64,000 nucleotides of DNA from contig JAJEKV010000046.1 of assembly GCA_021234155.1 (NCBI GenBank), forward strand, positions 3,161,510-3,225,509, read 5' to 3'. Made by a program: the position numbers and the translations under genes. Of the stretch, positions 22,825 to 34,364 are shown in pieces. The first letter of the stretch is position 1, and each line of letters begins with the position of its first letter. This DNA is from Isoetes taiwanensis (lineage: Eukaryota > Streptophyta > Lycopodiopsida > Isoetales > Isoetaceae). The notes beneath the pieces were generated by a model. The model did no database searches. It saw only the letters and a list, made by a program, of their open reading frames with translations, and was not told the origin of the DNA.

Positions 22825-23860
22825 CTAGTGAACTCCTTTGAGGTGCAGATTCGTCCTCTTCCTTGCTTTCCCCTTCATGATCAGATGGAAGGTGCAATAG
22901 GTGCATCTACAGTTGCCCGCCTTGGCCATGTTGAACCTTCCTTTGGCATCTTTGGCCTCGCATATCAAATCTCTTCGGATGTTGAAGTTTTGGTCACAGC
23001 AGCAACCACAAAAGCAGATGGCTTCGACATGTGCAGAGGTATCAACTGGGCCGAAGAATTTGATCCATTCCTTTTCGTGCTCGGCTTTATTCTTTTTCCA
23101 TTTGAGCCTCCTAGTCATCAGGAACAGAGTATCTGCATAGGATCCAATTGATATCATACAATACCTGTTTTAAAATCCCTTCCGGGGAAATGATTTCATA
23201 ATCAAAGATAAAGGCATTTCTCCCTTTCCAAATTCTCCATAGGAGGATATAAATTCTCCAGTCCGTAGGGTTGTTAGGCATGAAGAAATGCTTCTGATTC
23301 AGGGTGACTAGATTTTGGCCAAGGATCTCAGAGGCCAGTTCCAGAACCCATTCTGACCATAGGCAAGATTTGAATAGATGGTTTTCATCTTCCTTGTGAG
23401 CTAGACATCTGTCACAAATATCAGAGTTCGTCATTGAAAGCTTAAATCTCTTACAGTTAGTAGCCAATCCCTTATGCCAGAGCTGCCACATAAAGGCTTT
23501 GATTTTCGGATTAATTGGGCTGCTCCACATAAATCTGAGATTCCGTCTAGCCGTATCCGAGGAAACTCCCCATTTTAGGTGAATGGTAACAGTCTGATTT
23601 CTCATAAGAAATTTGTAGGCGGAATTGACCTTGTAACCAATTACACCATTATTCTTCCAAGAGTCCGGGGAGTGGGACCATCTACCATTCATCACTGTAC
23701 ATATAATGGCTTCATAAAGCATCTGTGTTTGCTGACCTTCCCCTGCAAGGACTGAGTTATGAAATAAAATAATCCCATTATTATCATAGAGATCTCTGAT
23801 CATGGTAATCCCTTTTTGCTTCCAAAGTTTCGCTTGATCAGGGAAGCCTAAAAACCTACA
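22825..23860 (-). pseudogene. LINE B ORF2, zf-RVT and C-terminal part
   Basis: The frame from 23920 down to 23111 begins in repeat DNA, then reads FPDQAKLWKQKGITMIRDLY. The zf-RVT pattern follows: FMWSSPINPKIKAFMWQLWH, then CDRCLAHKEDENHLFKSC, then WRIYILLWRIWKGRNAFIF. A frameshift at about 23130 leads to a Lys/Cys-rich C-terminal stretch (to 22825). zf-RVT is thought to help LINE RT bind RNA or DNA. It differs clearly from family A. Confidence 0.8.
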
Positions 23861-24170
23861 ATACATGTACAAAATTAACACCATTAAGTATATACCCTCA
23901 AACCTTATAGTATTTTGCAAACTTTAATATACAATATATGAAAAAATGTACAGGCATACCCCACAAACGAGGATCGCTATATACGGTCCAGATCGAGGAA
24001 TAAAGGGCAAATATGCCCATCCAACAGCTCTCGATGCCCGGAGTAACCCCCTGTGTGAATATGCACCCAAACCAAAGGGGGTTTCAAGGGGGATTTTAAT
24101 TTAAATGCGTTAGATGCAATGGTTTGTGTTAATTATCGATAATAGTAGTTATTGTTGATTATTACATCAA
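23860..24170. repeat. Dispersed repeat, copy 2
   Basis: It contains block P (TATAGTATTTTGC, GCATACCCCACAAA, CATCCAACAGCTCTCG) in the same orientation as at 14.9-15.1 kb, then block Q reversed (TGTGAATATGCACCCAAACC). A GGGCCCTTCGGGCCC hairpin after a short A-run lies just beyond, at about 24180-24196. Confidence 0.7.
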
Positions 24171-24239
24171 AAAAAATTTTGGGCCCTTCGGGCCCTAACA
24201 AACAAACAAATAAGAAACCCACGAGGGAAAAACAAGCCA

Positions 24240-25100
24240 GTACAATTTCACCATGTTGAGTATATTGCATTCCATGAAATGATATTCTGATCTAATATTT
24301 TTTCATATATTTCATGTGCGTCTTTAAGGCTACCACCATTTGCATACATATCAATTATGGCACTTCTAGTGGTGACATCCATGTTCAGAAATCTGTTTGT
24401 GAATAAGCTTACCTTGCTCTATGGCCCCTACACTAGCACATACTTTTAGGGCACTAAAAAATATAACATTGAATGCCTTCTTGCATGATCTTCTTGTAAA
24501 GAAACTGGCCTTGTTCAATATTTCCTTTGGCAACACAGCCTTTAGAATGATAAATATGTAACCTTATTTGGTTTTAAACCATCCCGTGCATTCTCGTGAA
24601 GAACTCCAAAGGTAAGATGCCTTCTCCATGTTGTGCATATCCTCCAATGATGGTATTCCATAATACCACATCCGGATATGGCAATGTGTTACACACTATA
24701 CATGCTTGTAACAAGCATCCGTGCATTTACAATACATATCAACAAGATTACTCGCCAAGGATGATATCAAAGTTGACTCCACTTTTAACTATCTGCCATG
24801 GATGAGCTTTCCTTCCCTATAAATCCTACACAAGTTGCATGTTCAAAAATGTTTAAAAATGTCACTTGATTTGCTTTTATTCCTTTCTTTTGCATACTCC
24901 AAAAACAATCAAAAGCTTGGTCACTCTTACCATGTGAACATACGATCGACCATCATACTCCAAGCATCCGTGTCACCCCTTTGTGTCGATGGACCTTTCG
25001 TGGCCATATCGCCATGCACCACAAAGTCCGAGGCTTGCAACTCAAAACATCTTGCATGTGTCCTCCAAAGTCCCACATTGAGCATACATAAAGAACAGAC
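24240..25100 (-). pseudogene. Pentatricopeptide-repeat (PPR) gene remnant
   Basis: Minus-strand translation in shifting frames gives PPR phrases: SAIIDMYANGGSLKDAHEIY followed by IISWNAIYS (about 24240-24390), then ALKVCASVGAIEQG (about 24420), and KPNKVTYLSF (about 24560). PPR proteins are organelle RNA-binding proteins; the S/L motif style is of the plant PLS class. Several stops and shifts make it a pseudogene. It lies in the block that splits LINE B. Confidence 0.65.
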
Positions 25101-25316
25101 TAATTCTAAGGACTTTTTATTATTTGATCATGGAAATTTTTTCCCTGCTCCAAATCCAATTTCACCCCGCAAGCTTTCAAGACAAGAAGATAGACAAATT
25201 TGTTGCTCTTTACACTTGGATGTACTCCATCTCTCTACAATTCTAGTGCAACATCACAATATCCAAGGTCAAAGATGAGCTGATATTATTGCTTTCCATG
25301 GATATACAGTTGGATG

Positions 25317-25693
25317 TTAACCGCTTTTAAAAGCCTTCTTTGCTTCGGGCAAATTTTTGAAGGAAGAATAGAGACGAATAAGGTGGTCACCCAAAATAGA
25401 AATTGAATTAAGTCTGTTTTGCTCCAAGCTACCGATCTCCTCGATCACCCAACTCCACAAAGGCGCCATAATCCGCAAACCACATAACCAAGAGCAATAC
25501 CCGGGGAAAAGATAGAGCAGAACCATTCCTCGTGAGCAACATGCCCCTTGATGCATGGGACATGAACCCAAGGGTCGCAAACAAGATGGTGACAACTACC
25601 ATACCCAAGATCTACACTCCATTGCCAACCATCATGCAGAGTACCGTGGGATGTGAAGGTGCACGAAACACATCTCCCACTACTAGTTTCCAC
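25317..25693 (-). other. Unidentified coding-like remnant
   Basis: Two overlapping minus-strand frames together read like a protein, with CDPWVHVPCIKGH, EEWFCSIFSPG, and MAPLWSWVIEEIGSLEQN. They include a frame change at about 25500. No domain is recognised. The 3' part of the block carries the tandem duplication below. Confidence 0.3.
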
Positions 25694-25999
25694 CCGAAAG
25701 CTCCTCTCAGTGCTGTGCTTCCTTGTCTAGCTCCTCATATTTAGTCAGATCTCTCCCGAAATGATCTAAGAATCCCTAAGAAAACAAAATCGAAAAGAGG
25801 GGAAAACCAAGATCCGCACTCCATTGCCAACCATCATGCAGAGGCAAAATGTGGATGTGAAGGTGCCTGAAACACACCTCCCACTACTAGTTTCCACCCC
25901 GAAAGCTCCCTCAGGCTCTGCCCTTCCTTGTCTAGCTCCTCATATTTAGTCGATCTCTCCCGAAATGATCAAAGAATCCCTAAGAAGGCAAAATCGGGA
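25607..25999. repeat. Tandem duplication, about 200-bp unit
   Basis: 25607-25792 and 25809-25999 share CACTCCATTGCCAACCATCA, CTCCCACTACTAGTTTCCAC, CTAGCTCCTCATATTTAGTC and TCTCCCGAAATGATC in order. Small indels separate the copies. Confidence 0.88.
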
Positions 26000-26025
26000 T
26001 GTGCCTTGATGATTTGGGCTGGATT

Positions 26026-27115
26026 CTATGGCCAATTATCCAAAATGAGAGCGGGATTCCAGAAAATGGATTGATCCATGGATAAACCCTTTTCCCAGCT
26101 GTACATCTGTCTAACTTCAAGCCAAGCCTTTATCCACTTTTTAATGAGACTTGGAGTAGTAGCTGGAACAGAGAATGGAAAAAAAATAGAGTGGGGCAGG
26201 TCCATCTTTAGGTTTCTACAACCATAAGGGTGGCATTTACTAATGTAATGCCTGATCAGAATAGAGATGGGGTGCTTAATCTTATCATAAGAAGCTTTAT
26301 GAAAATATTTTGCTGCCAAAGCCAATCCTTGCTTCCTGATATTAATAGTTCCAAGTCCACCTTCTGCCTTTGACTTGTAGCACTCTTCCATGGAAACCGG
26401 GTGCCAGCATCTTCTGTTTTGGCCACAAGAGATAAACCTGCCAATAATACTTTGAAGCTTGTTAGTAACTATTTTGGGAGCTAAAACAATGGAAGATTGG
26501 TAGACCTGCGAGGAGGAGATCATAAAATTGGCTATAATAGCTCTGCCATTTTTGGAGAGATATTTGAAGTTCAGGGTATCAACTTTTTTATAAAATTTAT
26601 CAGTTATATCATTCCACAAATCAGAGGCATTACTTCTAATAGCAAAGGGAATACCCAGAATTTTAGCCTTAGTGCATGGAGAGTTATACTTACAACCAAA
26701 AAGGTCAGCTACATGGGTGCCCTTGTCCATGTCCCTGGCTTGAATAGCTGATTTAAGGGGGTTAATTCTGCACCCAGAAGTTTGACCAAAATCCTGAAGG
26801 ATTTGCTGAGTGTTGATGATTGAACCCTGATCCATGGATGTCAATATAAAGGTATCATCAGCAAAGTGCCCGTTGAGAATTTGATCCACCTGAGAATTAT
26901 CTGGGAGTTGAAGGCCTTTGATAGAATTATCATTCTTGGCAGTTTCCAATCTGCTGTGCAAGGCTTCCATGACAATTAAAAACAAGAAAGGGGCCAAAGG
27001 ACATCCTTGTTTGACACCTCTTCTAAGAGCAAAGAAGGGGCTGCATTCACCATTGACAAGCACTGCTGATTTAGAATTACTCAAAATGGCTTCAAACATA
27101 CCTATACTTCCCTCG
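26026..27115 (-). pseudogene. LINE B ORF2, reverse transcriptase part
   Basis: One long open minus-strand frame gives the RT core: LLQVGFNEGS, SAVLVNGECSPFF, RRGVKQGCPLAPFLF, and GHFADDTFILTS with both catalytic aspartates. KAKILGIPFA, NGRAIIANFM and AEGGLGTINIRKQ follow. The endonuclease and N-terminal RT are missing at about 27115, where the sequence changes abruptly. The remaining frame is uninterrupted for about 360 residues, so this copy is younger than family A. It ends DNWP-stop at the junction with the splitting block. Confidence 0.87.
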
Positions 27116-27116
27116 T

Positions 27117-27712
27117 TGAACCCGACCTGGAGCAGCCGGACCAAGTGCACAAGCCCCCTAAGTACCCGACTTGGGGACCGAACAAATGACCCACGACCAC
27201 CTGCCCGAGTCCTATGTCACGGACCCGCCAAGATCTATGAAAGGAAGATGAGGGAACATGAGGCGTACATGAAGAAGTGGGAGGCTTACAACTCCTACTA
27301 TCAGGAGAACATGGTACGGACCGTCGAGGGCTTAACATCCAACGAAGAGCCGCATTAACTAAGGCCACCACCACCAAAGCCCAAGGCCCCTAAGAAGCCA
27401 GCCAAGAAGAAGCCCAGCAGGAAGGAGACCGAGAGAAGAGCACTAAGAGAGATTAGGCACTTCCAGCGCAGTTACGGCCTCCTAATTTCCCGTGCCCCCT
27501 TTGCTCGTTTAGTTAGAGAAGTCATGCAGGACTTCAACACTGGCATGAGAGTCACAGACTTAGATGTCTGGCACTGGGCAGAAGTGAAGCGGCGAGGATA
27601 GTGCAACATTTTGAAGACTCGACGGCTTGCAATCGTTCATGCGCTTTAGAAAGTAACCCTCATGAGGAAGGACATGCAATTAGCTAGTTTAATTAAGGGA
27701 GATTCCAAATAA
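27117..27712 (+). pseudogene. Histone H3-like reading frame, possibly CenH3-derived
   Basis: A charged N-terminal part (KIYERKMREHEAYMKKWEAY, about 27227-27290) is followed by an in-frame stop (27356) and then a basic, Pro/Lys-rich tail. From 27440 the frame reads [16 protein letters not shown], then [12 protein letters not shown], closely matching the H3 helices ALREIRRYQKS..LLI and F.RLVREI.QDF. Helix 2 continues as [12 protein letters not shown] in a shifted frame (about 27588-27625). The end returns to the first frame as LAIVHA, a stop, then KVTLMRKDMQLA. VTLMRKD is the plant CenH3 form (H3 has VTIMPKD), and the loop before helix 2 looks one or two residues longer than in H3. No introns are present, unlike plant CENH3 genes. 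Two compensating shifts and two stops make it a likely pseudogene, either a retrocopy or a captured piece of the neighbouring retroelement. Confidence 0.68.
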
Positions 27713-28436
27713 ACATTTTGTAAATAATAAAAAATTTTGTAATATAAATCAATTTTGAGTACTTTATGTGTCTAAACTTGTTTAATTAGGACAAGTTAGC
27801 AAGTAGTAGCTTTTGTTTTAGTAAAATAGCACATTTTCAGACCAAAAAGTGTGATGTCTCACACGTCGCGCTACCGTAAAGAAACTAAAGTTTAGTTTTT
27901 AGACGAGCGCCACTCAGAGACCTTGCCCAAATTTGCCCAAAACAGCTCCAAATTGACCAAGTAAGGGGTCAATCTGCCTAATTTGATGAGTCTGTCATCC
28001 TTACACCCTTATTTTACCCAAATTGGACATGTTTTGATCAAAATGGGACTGATGTCTCACACGTCGCGCCTGGTCAAGAAACTAAAGTGTAGCTTTTGAA
28101 CGAGGCGCTACCTGTGAGACCTCCTACCATTTCTTCACCATAACTTGTCCAAATGATCTCCAACTTGTTATATTAGGATCTTTAGGTAACCCAATCATGG
28201 TCAAACCCTTAAATTAGTCTTCCAATTCCCATTTAGACCTCAATATAGGCTAGAATTACCCAACTCCAAGAATTTTCCAAGTCACCCAAAAATTAGGGTT
28301 TCCCCCTTTTTCTATAAATAGGTCCCTCATTTCTTACGTAGCACCCTACGAAATTGCTCCTACCCCCTTAACCGATTTCCCAGCTCCCTGAGGCGCTCTT
28401 GCATCCGTTTGCTAGTCTCTTCCTCGCTAGACTCAT
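27713..28436 (+). promoter_or_regulatory. Promoter-like segment with TATA box and paired repeats
   Basis: TATAAATA lies at 28313-28320, about 120 bp before the ATG at 28437. GATGTCTCACACGTCGCGC occurs identically at 27853-27871 and 28051-28069. In each case GAAACTAAAGT and a GACGAG/ACGAGGCGC block follow, so this is a 75-bp direct repeat 198 bp apart. The layout resembles a U3 region, but no LTR partner was found. Confidence 0.5.
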
Positions 28437-29960
28437 GGCAACCTCTGATTTCAGGCGATGGTACAGCGCCAGCGCTCATGCTGCCGAGGCTGACGTCGAC
28501 GAGATTTTCTGGGTCTTCCGGAAAGAAATAGATGTCCAAGCAACCTTGCACGCAACCCCAGCATATAGCAGAGTCCTGTCTGAATTCCAAGCTAGGGTAG
28601 AGCCATCTTTAGTGCAGCTCCCACCTTGCATAGGCTACTTTGTTCCTAGGCAATCCCTTCAAACAATCTTAAGCGATGTTCCAAACATTGCCAAGTATTC
28701 ACAAACAAGGCCCAAATAAGATGCTCGAGCCAATGGTCCTCGACCACAACAGACCAAGTACTTTTTTCAACGCCTTTTAGCAATTTTTCTTACCCACTGC
28801 AGCCGAGAACCCCATGGGAGAAACCTCCATTCCCCCCATGGACGTGGACCCATTAGCTACAGCAGCAACACAATAGCTCCTTTCGCAGTACGAACAGGAG
28901 CAAGAAGGAAAAGAAGAAGACGAGGAGCCAGAAGAAGAGGATGAGGACTACGCCGAGCTCGACCACCGGAAGAAGAGCGGGTAGCAGCGTAACAAGAGTT
29001 GCAGGAATTCGAAGAAGCCGGCAAAACCTCGTGATCGCAAGCATTCCCCTTGGGCTAGGCATCACAAGCCTAGCCCCCATCATCGTCGAGGGCGAAGAGT
29101 ATTTGCTCCTAAGCGACATCCAAACCTCCCTGAAAGGGGAAAGGGAGTATCGACTGACGAAGTTGCTGCACCAACTCCCGGAGAAACGGTTGACGACTTC
29201 ATCGGTCTGAGGAACCTCAGACTTCCCACTCCAAGTAAGGGAAGCCGACACTTACATGGGAGAGTCGACCTCCGATATTCAAGCCTACGGCAACATCGCA
29301 TCATGGAGGCGGCAACTACCAACGGAGGAAGAGTTCCTTTGCTCTACAGAAGAGATGGGGATCCGCCACAAGACCTCGAACATCTTAACGACAAGTTCTT
29401 TTCACAACACCCTCCCTCGAGAGAAGAGGCGAAGTTCCTCAGGAGAGCTTCAAAGCAAGTCAAAGACTACGAGGAGCTCACCACCTGTGGAGGTCGGCGA
29501 CTATGCCGCCAGACACGAGTTGGAGGCCGAGGAGGCGAGGACTCCGCCACGCAACGGCAGTGTCGCTATGTATTACCTTCCCCGCCGATGGACGGAAGAA
29601 TAGCGTAATTCATAAATTCACCCCTGGGGTGAGGAAGGAGTATCGATGCTAATTGCGCTCTCAGGCTTTGGCCGGCATGCTCGGCTAGCTCCCAACACTG
29701 AGTATGCCATCCTGGTGAAGAGAGCAGTAGCACTCGATATTTTTGACTTCGCATACCTTACTGCATTTTCGTGGAAGACCGGCAAAGGACCGCACCTATA
29801 CCTCCGAAATGCAGGATAGAAGATTTGGCGAGAGCTTTGCAGGGTGGATCTTCAATCAACGTCCTTAGGAACTTGGGTCATTCAGTAGGAACGGCCCAAG
29901 TGAAGAAGTTCCTAGAGGATAATCCATCATACCGGCGATTTCAAGAATAGTTAGACTCTT
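28437..29960 (+). pseudogene. Unidentified coding remnant upstream of gypsy gag
   Basis: The ATG frame 28437-28718 (MATSDFRRWYSASAHAAEAD) is followed, in other frames, by an acidic run of Glu/Asp (28895-28960) and then a His/Arg/Lys-rich run (28985-29120). The phrase TPGETVDDFIGLRNLRLPTP and a second charged part ending near 29610 come next. Reads like NTEYAILVKRAVALDIFDFA (about 29697-29755) suggest coding origin up to about 29960. No domain is recognised. It may be an extra ORF of the chromovirus or a separate broken gene. Confidence 0.4.
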
Positions 29961-30119
29961 GATCCCGGAAGCCTTTTTGTATTAACATATTATATAATAT
30001 GAATATAATTTCTTTTGCACTTTAAATGTTTTGTTGATGTATTTTTGTTCCGCAACTATACCAACAACACATATAATGCAAGAGAACAAATAAAACTAAC
30101 CGTACAGCCATGACCAACT

Positions 30120-31445
30120 ATGTATGCAGATAGGGAACAACGAACGGTCGAGCAAAATAGGAGGCTCGACAAAGATGAAAGGACCCCCGATAGACAACAT
30201 ATCCCAAGGAACCTGTTCGAACAATACGGTCCCCTGACTCCAGAAGAGGAGATGTCACAAATGAGGACGGAGCTGGACCAGATTAAGGCTCTACTAGCGG
30301 CCAGGCATCATTGGGGCCGCAAACAACACCCCGAAAGTCGGGAACAGACAAGAAGAGGAGTAAGAGAAGGAGGTCCCCCAGCACGGAAACCTCCGACTCA
30401 AGCTCGCTCTCGGACTCTGAGTCCGAGAAAGAGGCCGAGCAGGTGCCGGACCGTAGAGACGACAGAAAGAAAGATACTAAGGCCCTGGATTACCAGAAGA
30501 AGGTAGACTCGGCACTGGGCAATGTATGGAAGGCCCGGAAACTCGAACAATTCTCGGGGGAGAACAGGTCAGGATTAGAAGCAGAGGCATGGCTGGACGA
30601 AATGAGTGAGTACGGCAATGCCTATGGCATGAAGGACAAGGACAAAGGCAGGGTGGCAACCGCCAACTTGAAGGGAGCCGCATCGACCGGTGGAAGGGCT
30701 TGAGAGATCGGTGCAAGGAAGAAGAAGTTCTCAAAAGCCTTCAAGTGCCACTTTCATGTTCCTCGAGAACACAAGTCAAATATGATGCAAATAGTTTCAC
30801 GATTGCAAAGAAGGCTACAAGACGGTCGCGTATACAATCAAGAGTTTATGAGACTAAGGTCAGAGCAGCCGGGCCGAAGAAACACGCAGCGGAAAGCTAC
30901 ATAGAAGGGCTGAACGAGGAAATCAGGAAACTCGTAAGGGCAATAGACCCCAAAAATAGTGTCCAAGGCAATTAGTTTGAATCCAAGGCAATTAGTTTGC
31001 AAGGGAGGCAAAGCAACAGGAAGTTACAGCCCTAGGGCAGCCAGCCCAAGTCCAGCAAAGTCCCCATACAATAGCAACCAGGGGAAACAGAAGGAAAGAA
31101 AGCAGGTGTCCTTCAAGGACAAACAGAAGGTTCCAACTACTCAAAGCAAAGACGGTCCTTCTTACAGCGATGCCCAAGGAGAAAAGGCAGGAATGCATGG
31201 AGAAGCAGCTCTGCTTTAGATGTTTCCAGCCGGGCCACCGAACGGCGAACTGCCCATTTGTTTTGGGCGGATGGGACACTCCGTCAGATGAGGACGGCAA
31301 GGCAGCACGCGATTACACTCAGGGTGAGTGCCACATCTTCGCTGCTATAGATACAGAACATGCAGAGACCCAGTATAAGGTAATCTCCACAGTAGGGAAG
31401 GCAAAGGCCAAGTCTTTCATAGTCTTGATAAGACTCCGGAAGTAG
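30120..31445 (+). pseudogene. gag: Gypsy Gag with CCHC knuckle
   Basis: A charged N-terminal part (LTPEEEMSQMRTELDQIKAL) runs into a Lys/Ser/Arg-rich segment. The gag core then appears as EQFSGENRSGLEAEAWLDEM and KDKGRVATANLKGAAS (30540-30680). A zinc knuckle, CFRCFQPGHRTANC, lies at 31212-31253. At least three frame changes (about 30300, 30690 and 31170) break it. Gag packages element RNA. Confidence 0.78.
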
Positions 31446-31857
31446 CCATAACTTTGCATCCCCGAGGATGGTTGAAATGTTGAAATTGAAACCCCTAAAG
31501 TCCAAACCAAGACCCGTAATCTTGGCAAGCAGAGCAGTAAGACATACAGCTGGGAAAAGGATCAATTTCGACATTGACTTACCGGGAATAAATATCCCGA
31601 TGGGAGCAGAAGTGATGGGCATTGGCAAGTACGACCTCATAATAGGAATGGAGTACCTTGGGCCAGCAGGAGCCATAATTGACTGTGGAAAGTGGAAGGT
31701 GACCCTCACAACGCCAGACGGCAAAGTCATTGAGATCACAGTAAAGAAGTTACTCCCATCATTCAAGTTGTATGTTCATAAGAAGCCGCTCAAGTCTATA
31801 AAGAGCGAAAGCGTAGCATACATCTTCAAACTCGAGGTTGAGGAACCCGAAGCCTGA
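31432..31857 (+). pseudogene. Gypsy aspartic protease
   Basis: The active-site phrase DSGSSHNF is readable at 31432-31455, but a one-base shift separates it from the preceding gag frame. The frame then runs on as MVEMLKLKPL and includes YDLIIGMEYLGPAGAIIDC, the flap and core pattern of retropepsins, to a stop at 31857. It would cleave the polyprotein. Confidence 0.75.
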
Positions 31858-32039
31858 GGGAAGCAAAGAAGACAAGTGCTCAGCAAGTTGCCCAAGCAAA
31901 TCGCCAACTTGATCAACACAGAGTTCCACGATCTCTTCCGATGAGATCGAAAGCAGCCTTCCTCCTTACAGGGGAGTAGAGTGTGAGATAGCATTCAACC
32001 GTGGACCAAGCCGACAAAGCAAGGCCCCATATAGAATGA

Positions 32040-33290
32040 CCACACAGAACTCACTGAGCTAAAGAAGTAGTTACAAGAATTGCTCGATCTAGGCTTCATC
32101 AGCCTAAGCTGCCTCACCATTTGGGGCACCCATCCTCTTTGTCAAGAAGAAGGATAGAAGCTTGAGGATGTGCATAGATTACGTGCAATTGAACAAGCAC
32201 ACCATCAAGAACAAGTACGCACTCCCAGATCGGACGACTTGATGGATCACCTCAAGGGGCAAAGGTCTTCCCAAGATCGACCTAAGGTCGTGTTATCACC
32301 AGATCGAATAAAAGAAGAGGACATCCACAAAACGGCTTTCAGAATCAGTGTATGGGCATTACGAAGTTCACCGTAATGCCATTTGGGCTATCCAACGCCC
32401 AGCACGCTCATGAGACTCATGAATCTTCGAGAATTCTTGGACACCTTTGTGATAGTATTCTTCGACGATATTCTCGTGTACAGCAAATCCATTGAAGAGC
32501 ATGCACAACACGAAGAAAGGTACTCGAGAAGTTAAGGAGGCATCGCTTGTATTTTGCCAAGTTGCAATACTTAAGTGCCACATCGCAAAATTGCAGAAGG
32601 TGGAATACCTCGTCACAAACGATTTCAAAGCAGTATGAATCTCTTCCGAGGCCCAGCATCCGCCAAGATTGAAGCAAAAAATCCAATGGCCGCACCAAAG
32701 AACGCCCATGAGGTCAGAAGTTTCCTTGGCCTAGCAGTGGGTATTACGTAAAGTTCGTGAAGAACTTCAAGAAAGATAGCAGCCCCAATCGACAGACTTG
32801 ACAAAGGCGGAGAAAGTGAAAAATTGGGCGACCATTGGCTCAAGAAAGCCCAAGCCCGGATTTGAATTGTTGAAGGAAGCTTTGACAACCGCCTCGCCTT
32901 TAACCCCGCCGCACTGAAAAGGACAAGTTAGTGGCGACACGACGCAAGCAAGATAGCCACGCGCGCGCGGTTCGGTGCAAGAGGAGCGGGTAATAGCGCA
33001 TTTTACTGCTGGAAGATGAACGACGCCGAAACGCTGCTACCCGGCGCACGACCAAGAGCTGCTAGCAGCTTGTCGTATGCTGAGAATCGGAGGCATTACC
33101 TCTTAGGGAGGAAGTTCCAGCCGGACACCGATCACTAGAGCCTCCAAGACGTATTCACGCAAACCACATCTCAACTGAGGCAATGAAGGGGATGGAGTTT
33201 CTCGAGGAGTACGACTTTGATATAGTCTACAAGCCCGAGAAACTTAATGCGGTAGCGATGCGCTTTCAAGACATCACGACAACCGTGGTG
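32040..33290 (+). pseudogene. Gypsy reverse transcriptase and RNase H
   Basis: Fragments in shifting frames cover the RT: LQELLDLGFIS (about 32072), RMCIDY-type sequence (32165), DLMDHLKG (32240), IKEEDIHKTAFR (32310), and the catalytic [11 protein letters not shown] (32458-32490). RNase H traces follow, with HDQELLA (about 33045) and MEFLEEYDFDIVYKPEKLNA (33192-33250), which is the conserved link to integrase. Stops and indels are frequent, so no activity is expected. Confidence 0.8.
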
Positions 33291-33559
33291 CACGCAACGC
33301 AATCTCGACGCTCTTCAAATTTTCGAAAAGATAGAAGAAACCTTGCCAACAGATATGGACTTCAAGGAAGTATGGGCAAGCTTGTGCAAGGAAGCGAACG
33401 GATAAGGAGAGGGAAACCTTCAAAAATTTTAAGAAGGAAGGTAACCTCCTATACCATAAGAACAAGTTGTGCGTATGTAATCATCCGGAGTAAGAAAGTT
33501 GATCCTCCACGACACCCAATAACAGCCCAATAGCCGCCACGCAGATTCATGAAGACATA

Positions 33560-34364
33560 CTTTTAAAGTGCGTGAGGCAGCACTATTGGCCAGAATGAAG
33601 AAGCGATAGCCCGCCACATCAATGAGTGTCACCTATGCCAAAGCAAACGAAGGCGTAACAACTTCGAATACTGTGGGTATTGAACCATTAGCGTGCCAAA
33701 CGCCAAGTGGGAGGTCGCCAAGATGGACTTTATAACAGATCGCCAAGGACAAGAAGAGGTAAGGATGCCTTTGATGGTCGTAGTCGACAAGTTGTCGAAC
33801 ATGGCCCATTTTGTGGCCTTGCAGACCACGGACACAAATGGATACGCAAAGCTCTTCACCAAAGAGATCTTCGACTCCATGGCATGCCAAGGAAATTATC
33901 TCCACCGAGATCCGAAGTTCATCGCGCCTTCCTCGCGGGATCTCTTCACAACGATTGAACGGCTATCCATGAGCACGGGCCTATCATCCACGCACGGATG
34001 GGCAAACGGAGCGATCAACAGAATATTGAAGACATGTTCAACCTATGTCCGAACAAGCAAGGTATGTGGGAGGAATTTATTCACTTGGTGGAGTTTGCAT
34101 ACAATAGCACCAAGCAGAATCATCCCAAATGTCGCCGCTCATGATCAACTACGGCTACTAATGCCTAACTCCGCATTAATTGGCACAATCCCGTCAAAAG
34201 TGGAAGTTTCGCAAAGAAATGTCGAGCTTATTACGCAAAGCCTTGTGGAAGAAGTTCGAGAGTACCTTCTAGCAAAGAAGGAGTCGGCGAAGAGCATTGC
34301 CGACAAACATCTGGACCGAGAAGAATTCCAAGTTGAGATGATGTATGGCTCAAGATCAATGTAA
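33560..34364 (+). pseudogene. Gypsy integrase
   Basis: An HHCC-type region is partly readable at 33615-33660 (HINECHLCQSK). The core frame 33693-34364 has WEVAKMDFITD, MPLMVVVDKLSNMAHF, then HRDPKFIAPSSRDLF, giving both catalytic Asp contexts. The usual Q-T-[DE]-G-Q-[TS]-E block reads THGWANGAINR, so the catalytic Glu is not in place. The downstream frame reaches 34364. This enzyme would insert the element DNA. Confidence 0.8.

Larger units (their letters stand above)
22825..27115 (-). mobile_element. Decayed LINE, family B, split by a 2-kb block
   Basis: The RT part lies at 27115-26026 and the zf-RVT and C-terminal part at 23860-22825, both on the minus strand and in the right order. Between them, 23860-26025 holds unrelated repeats and PPR debris, so the LINE was split after insertion. 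The 5' end at about 27115 abuts the H3-like frame abruptly, as with a 5'-truncated copy. No clear poly-A was seen at the left end. Confidence 0.8.
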
